Positions 45,604-58,259 are shown, numbered from the stretch's first letter. The stretch: DNA of 64,000 nucleotides from Archivesica marissinica (GCA_014843695.1 CM026390.1:53286121-53350120), one strand, 5' to 3'. Notes: generated by a model not told the origin, from the sequence alone. Numbers and translations are program-made.

Positions 45604-48235
45604 GTGAGTACATCCACACCTACCTTCATTTTATTTATGAACATTTTAATTATTAAGAAAAATCTTCACAACTACCGTCCGACTCCTTATAACGACGCAC
45701 ACTTGATACGATGCAAATTATATTTTGACCTCGTTTTCAATATTCACAATATCCGGTGACGTTATTTTCATCTGCAGTGTTTGTAAACATGATACGGCAT
45801 TCCCTAGACTAAAATGTGGAAAGTGAGAGATTACAAGGTAATTTTATAGCAATGTTATTGCAATCAGTCTGTTTTAACAACAAAATTCAAGTGCAACTTT
45901 GTGCATTACATTAAATAGCCTATATTTTGCAACATGCTACTGCAAACATAACAATTCGTGGTCCGTCTGCTCGGCTAAGCTCTGTGTATCGGTAGGTCAT
46001 AGGTCACGTTACAATTGATTCACTGTTAGGAAAGGTGTATGCGTTATATACTGGTATATCCTTGTATCACGACACAAAACGATCATATCAATAATGTGTA
46101 CAATAAAACACTTACCTCAAAATCATCTTTATCCTGTCAGTTACTTTAACATCTTGTTTTCATGTTCACACAATACCAATTACTTTGTTTATTATTTTGT
46201 TATTTTCGTAGGCCATGTTTGACCTTGGGTTAAAAAATCGGTAGCACGACTTACCCAAATCTTCCCAAATCCACCAAATCTATACCAAATCTTACCAAAT
46301 CTAGTATCTTATGGTGTTATTGTGAGCTATGGTACTCGTTTTTCATTAGTATATGACCATACAAACCCATTACAGTCATTTTATGACAATACACCTACAA
46401 CTGACAAGTAAATTTGAGATTGATAGTAAATTTTTGTATATATACACGGACACAGTGATGTCCCTTATATGTTCATGTGTTGTAAATCGCGGTTGCCTCC
46501 CTTGAATCAAAGTAAAATTGTCAGTTTCGATTTCGTCAATAATATAGACATTGTGATGTGCACACATGACTGAAAATTAGCTATGGCATGCCATACTAGT
46601 ATTTAAAGGGATATATAGCTTTATTTAGCTCATCAAATACAGATTACATGTGGATTTGGGAAGATTTGGTGTAGATTTGGTGGATTTGGGAAGATTTGGG
46701 CAAATCGTGCCACCCTTAAAAAACTACTTCCTGTTGTATCGCGTCATCCGGGGTTTTCCAATTATTGTCATAAATATCGAGGCCCCGATAATTTTTCTTT
46801 ATACAAATGCTACTTAATAATATATTTAGCAGTTTTAAACGAGTATCACATATTTTAACTTGTAACAGTTCAACAGAACAACTTTAACTGAACTGTGTAC
46901 TGTTTTTTAAGTTTATTCTTCTTGTGGTGGGCAGTGTGGACATCTGAACACACTGTCACCTGTGTAGAGTGATCACAGACGCTGCATTTACCCTACGTCA
47001 GTATGCAAATACCATGCCATTGCAGTCGTTGACATATTTATACAAAATATGTCCAACCATAAATATGTCCAACTTAATACAAATACAAATTTATTATAAT
47101 TTTGTGATTTTCTAAAAATTCTGTTAGATCCCCAAAAGGGTATGCCCATATTTGGAAACCGGTGACATCGTAATATTCACATTTTGTGAGATTTACTACA
47201 TCCATTAATAAAATATAGTAGCAGACGGACGTTTTGGTAGTACATTTTTTATTTCCGGTTATTGTGTTTGCAGCTGAATGGCATCTTTTTAGGGTAGGGG
47301 GTGGGGCAAATTTACTAGCTTCGTGAAATACAGGTGTATATACTAAACATAAACTGTACTTACCATTTTGTGTTGATATTTATACTTTGTGTTGATATTT
47401 GGTCCATTTTGTTTACAAACAAAAAAGCAGATGTCCGTCGTAAAACTGGACCGTGGAAACTGACGATAGGTGGCGCTTTTTCAGACTGGTTGTCGAAATG
47501 GGAAATACCGCAATACAAGCTATCCCGCGATACAACCGGAATCAACTATATACGTTATTGCTGTGATCCCTCTGTGATAGTAAAATAGAGAACCCAACCA
47601 ATATCTGTGCAGGCTCCCAAACGCAAGAATAAACAGTATTCACCAACTTCTATGACCACTGCTTTTATGTATGTACGGACTACTGGGAGTGCTATACAGC
47701 AAAACAGGGTCAATTTTCCTGTGTATTAGCATAATTAATTAAAGGCATGTTGTACACTCAGTTTTTATGTAATTTAATGATGCAGAATTAATTTTCAGGC
47801 TAATTTGAGATGACGATAATATACCTGTAATGTGCAGAGCAGATACAGGGGAGTGAATGAACTAAATTTAGAACGTCATTAGTCAACCAATGAAATGCGT
47901 CGTTATTATTTCAATAATCAGTGGAATTCCCAATAGCAGCATGAGCTGATGTGATTTTTTGACACTACATAAGCGTAATAAGCGTAATTTCTCACGTTAA
48001 TATGTAGAAAAGGATCTATTTATACAGTTAATACATTATTTACACACGTTCATTTGTTTTATGTTATGTCATTGTTGATTCTTCGCTTAGATGCGTCAGA
48101 ACCCGGTATTCAAGGATAGATCATGTATCGTAAAATAATTTACATTCATGATGATTAGTATATACACAGTAAATTTCAGTCATAAACAATGAATGTCACC
48201 AATGAAATTATAGAAACACACTCACCAAGTGCCAT
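45604..48235 (+). other. Intron, largely unrecognised
   Basis: AT-rich intron holding the TIR element at 46238-46715. A short open frame at 47334-47588 has no domain and no codon or splice support. Nothing else can be supported. Confidence 0.55.
46238..46715. mobile_element. Non-autonomous DNA transposon with ~55-bp TIRs and 8-bp TSD
   Basis: The left terminus (about 46239-46295, gtagcacgacttacccaaat onward) is inverted at the right (about 46660-46715), both containing cccaaatcttcccaaatcca and caccaaatct. An 8-bp direct repeat TTAAAAAA flanks it at 46230-46237 and 46716-46723. The length of the duplication fits hAT- or P-like transposition. There is no coding capacity, so it is a MITE. Confidence 0.82.
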
Positions 48236-50660
48236 GACACTTGCATTACCAGTTATGAGTAGACGACAGGACACGTGTATTACCGGTTATGAGTAGACGA
48301 CAGGACACTTGTATTACCAGTTATGAGTAGACGACAGGACACTTGTATTACCAGTTATGAGTAGACGACAGGACACTTGTATTACCGGTTATGAGTAGAC
48401 GACAGGACACGTGTATTACCGGTTATGAGTAGACGACAGGACACGTGTATTACCGGTTATGAGTAGATGACAGGACACTTGTATTACCGGTTATGAGTAG
48501 ACAACAGGACACTTGTATTACCGGTTATGAGTAGATGACAGGACACTTGTATTACCGGTTATGAGTAGACGACAGGACACTTGTATTACCGGTTATGAGT
48601 AGACGACAGGACACTTGTATTACCGGTTATGAGTAGATGACAGGACACGTGTATTACCGGTTATGAGTAGACGACAGGACACTTGTATTACCAGTTATGA
48701 GTAGACGACAGGACACTTGTATTACCGGTTATGAGTAGACGACAGGACACTTGTAATACTGGTTATGAGTAGACGACAGGACACTTGTATTACCGGTTAT
48801 GAGTAGACGACAGGACACTTGTATTACCGGTTATGAGTAGATGACAGGACACGTGTATTACCGGTTATGAGTAGACGACAGGACACTTGTATTACCAGTT
48901 ATGAGTAGACGACAGGACACTTGTATTACCGGTTATGAGTAGACGACAGGACACTTGTAATACTGGTTATGAGTAGACGACAGGACACTTGTATTACCGG
49001 TTATGAGTAGACGACAGGACACTTGTATTACCGGTTATGAGTAGATGACAGGACACGTGTATTACCGGTTATGAGTAGACGACAGGACACTTGTATTACC
49101 GGTTATGAGTAGATGACAGGACACTTGTATTACTGGTTATGAGTAGACGACAGGACACTTGTAATACTGGTTATGAGTAGATGACAGGACACGTGTATTA
49201 CCGGTTATGAGTAGACGACAGGACACTTGTATTACTGGTTATGAGTAGATGACAGGACACTTGTATTACCAGTTATGAGTAGATGACAGGACACTTGTAT
49301 TACCAGTTATGAGTAGACGACAGGACACTTGTAATACTGGTTATGAGTAGATGACAGGACACGTGTATTACCGGTTATGAGTAGACGACAGGACACTTGT
49401 ATTACTGGTTATGAGTAGATGACAGGACACTTGTATTACCAGTTATGAGTAGACGACAGGACACTTGTAATACTGGTTATGAGTAGATGACAGGACACGT
49501 GTATTACCGGTTATGAGTAGACGACAGGACACTTGTATTACTGGTTATGAGTAGATGACAGGACACTTGTATTACCAGTTATGAGTAGATGACAGGACAC
49601 TTGTATTACCAGTTATGAGTAGACGACAGGACACTTGTATTACCGGTTATGAGTAGATGACAGGACACTTGTATTACCGGTTATGAGTAGATGACAGGAC
49701 ACTTGTATTACCAGTTATGAGTAGACGACAGGACACTTGTATTACCGGTTATGAGTAGACGACAGGACACTTGTATTACCAGTTATGAGTAGACGACAGG
49801 ACACTTGTATTACCGGTTATGAGTAGACAACAGGACACTTGTATTACCGGTTATGAGTAGACGACAGGACACTTGTATTACCGGTTATGAGTAGATGACA
49901 GGACACTTGTATTACCAGTTATGAGTAGATGACAGGACACTTGTATTACCAGTTATGAGTAGACGACAGGACACTTGTATTACCGGTTATGAGTAGATGA
50001 CAGGACACTTGTATTACCGGTTATGAGTAGATGACAGGACACTTGTATTACCAGTTATGAGTAGATGACAGGACACTTGTATTACCAGTTATGAGTAGAC
50101 GACAGGACACTTGTATTACCAGTTATGAGTAGACGACAGGACACTTGTATTACCGGTTATGAGTAGACAACAGGACACTTGTATTACCGGTTATGAGTAG
50201 ACGACAGGACACTTGTATTACCGGTTATGAGTAGATGACAGGACACTTGTATTACCAGTTATGAGTAGATGACAGGACACTTGTATTACCAGTTATGAGT
50301 AGACGACAGGACACTTGTATTACCGGTTATGAGTAGATGACAGGACACTTGTATTACCGGTTATGAGTAGATGACAGGACACTTGTATTACCAGTTATGA
50401 GTAGACGACAGGACACTTGTATTACCAGTTATGAGTAGATGACAGGACACTTGTATTACCGGTTATGAGTAGATGACAGGACACTTGTATTACCAGTTAT
50501 GAGTAGACAACAGGACACTTGTATTACCGGTTATGAGTAGACGACAGGACACTTGTATTACCAGTTATGAGTAGACGACAGGACACTTGTATTACCGGTT
50601 ATGAGTAGACAACAGGACACTTGTATTACCGGTTATGAGTAGATGACAGGACACTTGGGT
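48236..50660 (+). repeat. 34-bp minisatellite
   Basis: About 71 units read gtattaccggttatgagtag plus acgacaggacactt. Variable sites are accgg/accag/actgg, acgac/atgac/acaac and actt/acgt. Several blocks recur as groups, for example the taatactgg-containing runs near 48750, 48955, 49160 and 49330. It lies in the intron between the second EGF and the next Sushi exon. Confidence 0.97.
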
Positions 50661-50719
50661 AATATTGGTTTTATAATGAGTACAATTAGATGATAACAAC
50701 CTGTGACAATCAAACAATT

Positions 50720-50950
50720 TGGAAGTCATGATAGCGCAGTGGTAGCGTGTTCGCTTCATGTGAAAGGTCCGGAGTTCAAGCCCAGCTGTAACCATTACGA
50801 TTGTGGCCTTAGGCAAGGTATTTAAATTCCACATTGCCTATTCTCTCTCCTTCATGGCGATGGATTCCATCAGGAATGAGGTCTCGAGAGTGATTAATAT
50901 CAGTTGTAAGAACTTGTTTCGCAATCGAGCTAAAATAAATTTGTATAAAC
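50720..50950 (+). mobile_element. tRNA-derived SINE, family 1
   Basis: The head holds an A box (tagcgcagtggtagcg) and a B box (ggtccggagttcaagccc). The body has ggccttaggcaaggtattta and the tail aataaatttgtataaac. It is directly comparable to the minus-strand copies at 3465 and 19371. The tRNA head has no intact cloverleaf, so it is not a tRNA gene. Confidence 0.82.
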
Positions 50951-51112
50951 TAAGCCCCTCGCTAGGATGAAGACATGTTGTGGTTCACGGATGAGAAGTT
51001 AAAAGCAAAATATAAGAGAGAAATGAAAAATAAGTTGTGTTAATAGTTTAAGAGCAGTTTCCGTTGAGATATTAATTCCTTTAATAGTAATGGAGATGTG
51101 ACCATCTACAAA
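50951..51112 (+). other. Intron sequence
   Basis: No feature seen. Confidence 0.5.
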
Positions 51113-51262
51113 TACAGTCAAACTGGCGCAAACAACCATATCTATTAAGAGACCACTTAGGTATTAAGAGATCACTTTTCAGTTCCCGTTTGTTGTTAAG
51201 GAACAAATTAGCTTGCTTCGAGACCATCTTTTGCCCTTCCTTTTGGTGCTCTCTTGACTGTA
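51113..51262. mobile_element. 150-bp MITE, TACAGTCAA termini
   Basis: It begins tacagtcaa and ends ttgactgta, a perfect 9-bp inverted repeat including the TA that would be the target duplication of a Tc1/mariner-like element. Internal words attaagagaccac and attaagagatcac are repeated. A related left end is at 40285. Confidence 0.7.
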
Positions 51263-51533
51263 TAATAATTTATGTTTCTAGCCAGTAGTTACACTCTGTG
51301 ATGTGGAATAGAAATGTTGATATCAATCTACATACAACCCTTTCAGAGGGCTGATCAGAAAGTGTGTAGACTTTTTGTCTGTTATCTTTATTGAATTACT
51401 AATAGCACTATTTTTTACAGTAATACTTGATGCAATACATGTTATTCGAGGTAACGCAGTTATATACAGATTTGTGGTTATTATACCTACTGCATATTCA
51501 CTTCTATCAAGCAAATGTGTTGATATGTTCCAG

Positions 51534-51734
51534 CTAAGCCATGCCCTACCTTGGAGACTATAGTAGTACATGGAATGTATCTGTCCACACCAGAGAGTGA
51601 CTTTCATGTTGGAGATACCGTTACACTTCAATGTAAGGATGGGTATCGTGTCAATAAGACTGGAGAAACAATCGTGTCTATTAAGTCTACTTGTCAGAGT
51701 GATGGAGCATGGAACCAGTTGTACAGCTGTATAG
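51534..51734 (+). CDS. Sushi/CCP domain exon
   Basis: A complete Sushi module of 67 codons, phase 1 on both sides, acceptor tgttccag and donor ATAG|gtaatg. Cysteines at 3, 33, 53 and 65; KPCPTLE opens it, LQCKDGYRV at 31-39 follows cysteine 2, and SDGAW gives Trp59 before the last cysteine. It directly follows the EGF-plus-tail exon in frame. An N-x-T sequon is at 40-42. Confidence 0.92.
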
Positions 51735-52102
51735 GTAATGTATATTATTTGCCTGTATTGTCACTCGTCCTCGTTAGTCTGCTACTAAGTCGCTAAATGT
51801 GTTTATTAAATGATATATGGTGAAGGAACACAAAACAATCAATAAGCATGTGTATCCTCTTTTTATTGGTCAAATGTATGTAATAAAAGTTTATTAAAAC
51901 ACCATCCTATGCTACTTTTATCAATTTAAAACACCATTCAAGTTGTGGTTACAAACTTTTCGCAGTACAGAATACCAAATTTGGTCAATTATCACCAATT
52001 AAGTCCATTGTTAACCATTACAAAGAAGTCTCACTTTCCCCACTTACAAAATCCCTACTTCTTTACCTGGAATCTATAAAGTGGGGAAAGTGAGAACACC
52101 CC
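51735..52102 (+). other. Intron sequence
   Basis: AT-rich; the phrase gtggggaaagtgaga near 52081 is complementary to tctcactttccccac near 52028, giving a potential stem. No exon seen. Confidence 0.5.
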
Positions 52103-52515
52103 TTAAGTAAGTATGTAAGTAAGTAAAGCCTTTATTTACAGAGGCAGCTCAATTGGTAAACCAATCCTTCTTGAGGTCCTCTTTATAACTAACCTACACC
52201 TGTATCTAAGTTCAAAAATGTACATAGCATGTTATATATACTTGTGGAACATGGACATAATTCCAAGAGGTTCAGATAACTTGCCAGAAACATTGACTTG
52301 TTATGTTAGCAAGTTATGAAGCAAAACAACCTATTCCATTCTGATTACATTCATATTTCCTCATTTTGACTATCAAGATAGTGTGATTAACTAAGTCAAA
52401 GGCTTTGGCAAGATCTAGAAAAACATGATCAATTGCTGAAATCCATTCATCCACAGTTTGCATTAATGCAGATGGACAAGAGCGACCTTTTCAAAAACCT
52501 GGATGTGTTTCAGAT
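52103..52515 (-). pseudogene. Non-LTR retrotransposon fragment (reverse transcriptase plus 3' tail)
   Basis: On the minus strand 52395-52421 encodes FLDLAKAFD, the metal-binding palm motif A of LINE reverse transcriptases, preceded by HPGF*KGRSCPSA (usual form x-GF-R-x-GRSC) and followed by LVNHTIL. The Arg codon position is a stop (TGA, 52491-52493). The 3' end reads gtaaataaaggctttacttacttac, ending in the TTAC-type tail common in Jockey/CR1-like elements. The fragment is 5' truncated and broken between the two parts. It is dead and unrelated to the host gene. Confidence 0.8.
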
Positions 52516-52706
52516 TTAGTCTTAGAGATGAACATATATGTTCTTGGAAATACTTCCACAATTATTTTATATTCACCCCCCCCTGAAATAGTTACTTATT
52601 TTGCACAAGAATATTACAATGTGCTTTGTTTCTTTAATTCCATCCATAAACCGTTTATTCATTGTTTTTGTTGGGGATTTTGTTTGTTACCGGCCTCCAT
52701 CGATCC

Positions 52707-54190
52707 GAACCTGTTGAGGTACAAGGTCCTGCTTTTGCACTTACATACAATCCGAACCTGTTGAAGTACAAGGTCCTGCTTTTGCACTTACATACAATCC
52801 GAACCTGTTGAAGTACAAGGTCCTGCTTTTGCACTTACATACAATCCGAACCTGTTGAAGTACAAGGTCCTGCTTTTGCACTTACATACAATCCGAACCT
52901 GTTGAAGTACAAGGTCCTGCTTTTGCACTTACATACAATCCGAACCTGTTGAAGTACAAGGTCCTGCTTTTGCACTTACATACAATCCGAACCTGTTGAA
53001 GTACAAGGTCCTGCTTTTGCACTTACATACAATCCGAACCTGTTGAGACAACCCCACACAACATCCGAACCTGTTGAAGTACAAGGTCCTGCTTTTGCAC
53101 TTACATACAATCCGAACCTGTTGAAGTACAAGGTCCTGCTTTTGCACTTACATACAATCCGAACCTGTTGAAGTACAAGGTCCTGCTTTTGCACTTACAT
53201 ACAATCCGAACCTGTTGAAGTACAAGGTCCTGCTTTTGCACTTACATACAATCCGAACCTGTTGAAGTACAAGGTCCTGCTTTTGCACTTACATACAATC
53301 CGAACCTGTTGAGGTACAAGGTCCTGCTTTTGCACTTACATACAATCCGAACCTGTTGAAGTACAAGGTCCTGCTTTTGCACTTACATACAATCCGAACC
53401 TATTGAAGTACAAGGTCCTGCTTTTGCACTTACATACAATCCGAACATGTTGAGGTACAAGGTCCTGCTTTTGCACTTACATACAATCTGAACCTGTTGA
53501 GGTACAAGGTCCTGCTTTTGCACTTACATACAATCTGAACCTGTTGAGGTACAAGGTCCTGCTTTTGCACTTACATACAATCCGAACATGTTGAGGTACA
53601 AGGTCCTGCTTTTGCACTTACATACAATCCGAACCTGTTGAGGTACAAGGTCCTGCTTTTGCACTTACATACAATCCGAACATGTTGAGGTACAAGGTCC
53701 TGCTTTTGCACTTACATACAATCTGAACCTGTTGAGGTACAAGGTCCTGCTTTTGCACTTACATACAATCTGAACCTGTTGAGGTACAAGGTCCTGCTTT
53801 TGCACTTACATACAATCTGAACCTGTTGAGGTACAAGGTCCTGCTTTTGCACTTACATACAATCCGAACCTGTTGAGGTACAAGGTCCTGCTTTTGCACT
53901 TACATACAATCTGAACCTGTTGAGGTACAAGGTCCTGCTTTTGCACTTACATACAATCTGAACCTGTTGAGGTACAAGGTCCTGCTTTTGCACTTACATA
54001 CAATCTGAACCTGTTGAGGTACAAGGTCCTGCTTTTGCACTTACATACAATCTGAACCTGTTGAGGTACAAGGTCCTGCTTTTGCACTTACATACAATCT
54101 GAACCTGTTGAGGTACAAGGTCCTGCTTTTGCACTTACATACAATCTGAACCTGTTGAGGTACAAGGTCCTGCTTTTGCACTTACATACA
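52707..54190 (+). repeat. 47-bp minisatellite
   Basis: About 31 units read gaacctgttgaagtacaagg, tcctgcttttgcacttacat, acaatcc. The 5' units have gaagtac with atccg; the 3' units gaggtac with atctg, so the array has two age or sequence domains. One irregular unit at about 53037-53070 contains agacaaccccacacaac. A piece of the same array restarts after the gap at 59260. Confidence 0.97.
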
Positions 54191-54406
54191 TGCAAATAAA
54201 AGTACTGCTCTTGTTTCTTATTATCATTGATTACTGTTTTATTATGTATGAAAACGATGTTATCATTTCAAGTTTTGCCTGCATAAATAATACTGGTTTC
54301 TATGTTAACAAGTTTGACTTTCTTTGCATTAAGCATTCATTTTATCAAAGTTCAATACACCTGTGATAAGATATACCTACCAACTACAGCATTTTTAATG
54401 GCTACA
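54191..54406 (+). other. Intron sequence
   Basis: No feature seen; repeated at 59426-59641. Confidence 0.5.
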
Positions 54407-54683
54407 GACGGATCTGTAGTCCAGTGGTAACACGCTGGACTGGTAATCCAAGGATCGCAGGTTCGATCCCCCGTCTGATCCTAATAAAATTCACAGCCTT
54501 TCAAGTGGGACTTTAAACCGAGGTCTCGTGTCGGTGCTTTATACCGTGCACGTAAAAGAACCAAAGGAGACTCTGGAATGGGTTTCTGTAAGTATCATTG
54601 CACTATCCTCCAAAAATCTAAAATGACTAATCTCTTAAGGAGGTGTCAAACCGGTAGCGATGATAAATAAACATAAAACACAC
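54407..54683 (+). mobile_element. tRNA-derived SINE, family 2, full length (copy 1)
   Basis: The head has A box tagtccagtggtaacacg and a perfect B box ggttcgatccc (54460-54470). The anticodon-like stem ctgga/tccaa around ctggtaa suggests a tRNA-Thr(GGT) ancestor. The body has tctcgtgtcggtgctttata and tgcacgtaaaagaacc, and the tail is aaataaacataaaacac. Truncated relatives are at 5405 and 21275. Which named mollusc SINE family it belongs to needs a database search. Confidence 0.82.
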
Positions 54684-54880
54684 ATTTAATGGTGCTCCTG
54701 TCTTTACATTGTGTTAAGCACTTTATTTCAACATTTATTGTGTTGGCCCCATTGTATCAGACACAGTCACAAGTTATAGTTTGATAAACTTCAGCTCATT
54801 TGATAATCAAATTAACAATTCAATTGAAACCAATAAACACTGTAGGGACTCTTTTTAAACCATTTTCTAAATCATTTGTA

Positions 54881-55513
54881 GAGTGGTGGAACCTATGCTC
54901 CGCGTAAACCCCACATATAATGACCTGTATAAAATGTTAATTGCACTTGCCGCATATTATTATTTTCTTAAGTCGTGAAAACAACTGTCAAAACACTCTT
55001 GTTGATAGATTTAGATTCATCACGTAACCTTGCTGCTCAATACAACTATCGCAACGGTGTCGGTTGGCACCCGTTTATATTGGGAACTGAAGACTTCAGC
55101 GCACATATGCATGGCAAACTTGTTATTTTTTTATATATCCACCATAACTTGTTGAATATCTTATTTTGAAATAGTACATCATTGAGTAAAAACATTTATT
55201 GGTCTTAATCAGAAATGGTATAAAAACTATTTTTCGGGTTAGTTGTAGATTTTAAAATTTGGATAGCTACCTGAATTGCTCATACAACCGTATCAAATTC
55301 GGTGGAAATAATGATTTGCTTGATTATATTCGTCTGCTGGACGAGTCACGTGAGAGTTGCATCAGCCTACCGATACACTCAACGGAATGCTATTGAACCA
55401 TGCTTCAGCTCTCTCAGCGAAATTAACCTAGAACTATATAAATATTTTAAATACGGATGGAAATGGAAAATACGCCGAGCATAGGAATACGCCGAGCATA
55501 GGTTCCACCACTC
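54881..55513. mobile_element. ~633-bp MITE with 27-bp TIRs and TA target sites (copy 1)
   Basis: The left end gagtggtggaacctatgctc continues ...gcgta, and the right end is its reverse complement with one mismatch over about 25 bases. Each end abuts TA (54879-54880 and 55514-55515), as for Tc1/mariner-like elements. The right end carries the word acgccgagcatagg twice. No transposase: the short open frames at 54975-55169 and 55302-55484 match nothing I know. It lies about 100 bp before a Sushi acceptor. Confidence 0.85.
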
Positions 55514-55618
55514 TACAACAGTATGTTGACACAACGGACATTGTGTTTAGAAACTCTAGTCACAGTAGATACTGAACAATTGCGTTTTAATCAGTTTGTA
55601 TGTTATGTCATGTTACAG

Positions 55619-55804
55619 CAAGAAATTGTGATATGCCCTCAATACCAACACATGGAGTGTTTGACAAGGAAGAAGTAATGTTTGAAGACTCTCTGACCTT
55701 GACCTGTAACCTCACAGAAAATAAGACTGTGCCACATACAGTCCGGTGTATATATGACAATGGTGGCGTACGTCTTGGTGGGGAAGACATATCAGCATGT
55801 CCAG
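55619..55804 (+). CDS. Sushi-like domain exon (copy 1)
   Basis: 62 codons, phase 1 on both sides, acceptor tgttacag and donor CCAG|gtcagt. Cysteines at 3, 29, 43 and 60 and the phrase PTHGVF at 9-14 fit a Sushi module. The Trp normally between cysteines 3 and 4 is missing (GVRLGGEDIS there), and the G-Y after cysteine 2 is absent, so this is a divergent member. N-x-T sequons lie at 30-32 and 34-36. The same exon recurs at 60854-61039 beyond the gap. The 30-bp array downstream begins with words resembling its donor. Confidence 0.85.
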
Positions 55805-55840
55805 GTCAGTGAATATGTAACTTATATACAGAATTCTTGA

Positions 55841-57987
55841 GTAGTGAATATGCACACAAGTTCACTGTATGTAGTGAATATGCACACAAGTCATCTGTCT
55901 GTAGTGAATAAACACACAAGTCATCTATCTGTATGTAGTGAATATGCACACAAGTTCACTGTATGTAGTGAATAAACACACAAGTCATCTGACTATAGTG
56001 AATATACACACAAGTCATCTATCTGTATGTAGTGAATATGCACACAAGTTCACTGTATGTAGTGAATAAGCACACAAGTCATCTGACTGTAGTGAATAAA
56101 CACACAATTCATCTGACTGTAGTGAATAAGCACACAAGTCATCTGACTGTAGTGAATAAACACACAATTCATCTGACTGTAGTGAATAAGCACACAAGTC
56201 ATCTGTCTGTAGTGAATAAACACACAATTCATCTGACTGTAGTGAATAAACACACAAGTCATCTGTCTGTAGTGAATAAACACACAATTCATCTGACTGT
56301 AGTGAATAAACACACAAGTCATCTGTCTGTAGTGAATAAACACACAATTCATCTGACTGTAGTGAATACACACACAAGTCATCTGACTGTATGTAGTGAA
56401 TACACACAAGTCATCTGTCTGTAGTGAATACACACAATTCATCTACTGTAGTGAAAAACACACAAGTCATATGTCTGTAGTGAATAAAACACAATCATCT
56501 GACGTAGTGAATAAACACACAATACATCTGACTGTAGTGAATACACACACAATTCATCTGACTGTAATGAATATACACACAAGTCATCTGACTGTAGTGA
56601 ATAAACACACAAGTCATCTGACTGTAGTGAATAAACACACATATCCTCTGTCTGTAGTTAATAAACACACAAGTCCTATGACTGAAATGAATATACACAC
56701 AAGGTATCTGACTGTAGTGAATAAACACACAATTCACCTGACTGTAGTGAATACACACACAAGTCATCTGACTGTAGTGAATAAACACACAAGTCATCTG
56801 ACTGTAGTGAATACACACACATATCCTCTGTCTGTAGTTAATAAACACACAAGTCCTATGACTGAAATGAATATACACACAAGTCATCTGACTGTAGTGA
56901 ATACACACACAATTCATCTGACTGTAGTGAATAAACACACAATTCATCTGACTGTAGTGAATAAACACACAATTCATCTGTCTGTAGTGAATAAACACAC
57001 AATTCATCTGACTGTAGTGAATAAACACACAATTCATCTGACTGTAGTGAATAAACACACAATTCATCTGACTGTAGTGAATAAACACACAATTCATCTG
57101 TCTGTAGTGAATAAACACACAATTCATCTGACTGTAGTGAATAAACACACAATTCATCTGACTGTAGTGAATAAACACACAATTCATCTGACTGTAGTGA
57201 ATAAACACACAATTCATCTGTCTGTAGTGAATAAACACACAATTCATCTGACTGTAGTGAATAAACACACAATTCATCTGACTGTAGTGAATAAACACAC
57301 AATTCATCTGACTGTAGTGAATAAACACACAATTCATCTGTCTGTAGTGAATAAACACACAATTCATCTGACTGTAGTGAATAAACACACAATTCATCTG
57401 ACTGTAGTGAATAAACACACAATTCATCTGACTGTAGTGAATAAACACACAATTCATCTGACTGTAGTGAATAAACACACAAGTCATCTGACTGTAGTGA
57501 ATAAACACACAATTCATCTGTCTGTAGTGAATAAACACACAAGTCATCTGACTGTAGTGAATAAACACACAATTCATCTGACTGTAGTGAATAAGCACAC
57601 AAGTCATCTGACTGTAGTGAATACACACACAAGTCATCTGACTGTAGTGAATAAACACACAAGTCATCTGACTGTAGTGAATACACACACAAGTCATCTG
57701 ACTGTAGTGAATATACACACAAGTCATCTGACTGTAGTGAATAAACACATAATTCCTCTCATTGGAGTTAACAAACACACACATCCTCTGACTGGAATTA
57801 ACAAACACACAAGTCCTCTTACTGGAGTTAACAAACACACAAGTCCTCTTACTGGAGTTAACAAACACACAAGTCCTCTGACTGGAGTTCATAAATACAC
57901 AAGTTATCTGACTGTTGTTAATAAACTCACACGTTCTCTGGCTGTAGTTAATAAACACACACATTCTCTGACTGTAGTTGATTCTGC
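55841..57987 (+). repeat. 30-bp minisatellite (copy 1)
   Basis: About 71 units read gtagtgaataaacacacaat plus tcatctgact. Because 30 is a multiple of 3 and the unit lacks stops in some frames, very long open frames appear on both strands; they are not genes. A 120-bp (four-unit) higher-order repeat is marked by tctg-tctg every 120 bp at about 56970-57330. The 3' end changes to gttaacaaacacacaagtcc. At 56430-56515 several units lack bases, a likely consensus-error patch not present in copy 2. Confidence 0.96.
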
Positions 57988-58019
57988 CGGACATTTATTA
58001 GAATAAATAAAGTATGTAG

Positions 58020-58259
58020 AGAATTATTTTTAGTTCTGTATAGGTAGTGAATAACACTAAATTCTGTATATATAGTGAGTAAATATGTTTGGTATCTGTT
58101 GTGAATAACCACTAAAGTCTGTATAGGTAGTAAATAAACACTAAAGTCTGTATAGGTAGTAAATAAACACTAAAGTCTGTATAGGTAGTAAATAAACACT
58201 AAAGTCTGTATAGGTAGTAAATAAACACTAAAGTCTGTATAGGTAGTAAATAAACACTA
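58020..58259 (+). repeat. 29-bp minisatellite (copy 1, cut by gap)
   Basis: Units read taggtagtaaataaacacta plus aagtctgta, degenerate before about 58105. The gap begins inside a unit. The unit shares gtagt-aataaacac with the preceding 30-bp unit and probably has a common origin. Confidence 0.93.

Noticed and set aside
47334..47588. 84-residue open frame
   Set aside because: No domain, no splice-site support, and length expected by chance in this much sequence.
48236..50660. CRISPR array
   Set aside because: Units are contiguous with no unique spacers, and the DNA is eukaryotic. The same applies to all other arrays here.
54407..54480. Functional tRNA-Thr gene
   Set aside because: A and B boxes are good, but the acceptor stem does not pair properly and a SINE body follows, shared with truncated copies elsewhere; it is a SINE head.
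56396..58006. 536-residue open frame of VVNKHTIHLT-type repeats, with equally long frames on the minus strand (56495-57994, 56856-57722)
   Set aside because: The DNA is a 30-bp minisatellite. 30 is a multiple of 3 and the unit has no stop in several frames, so long frames arise on both strands. There are no splice signals, domains or composition supporting a protein.
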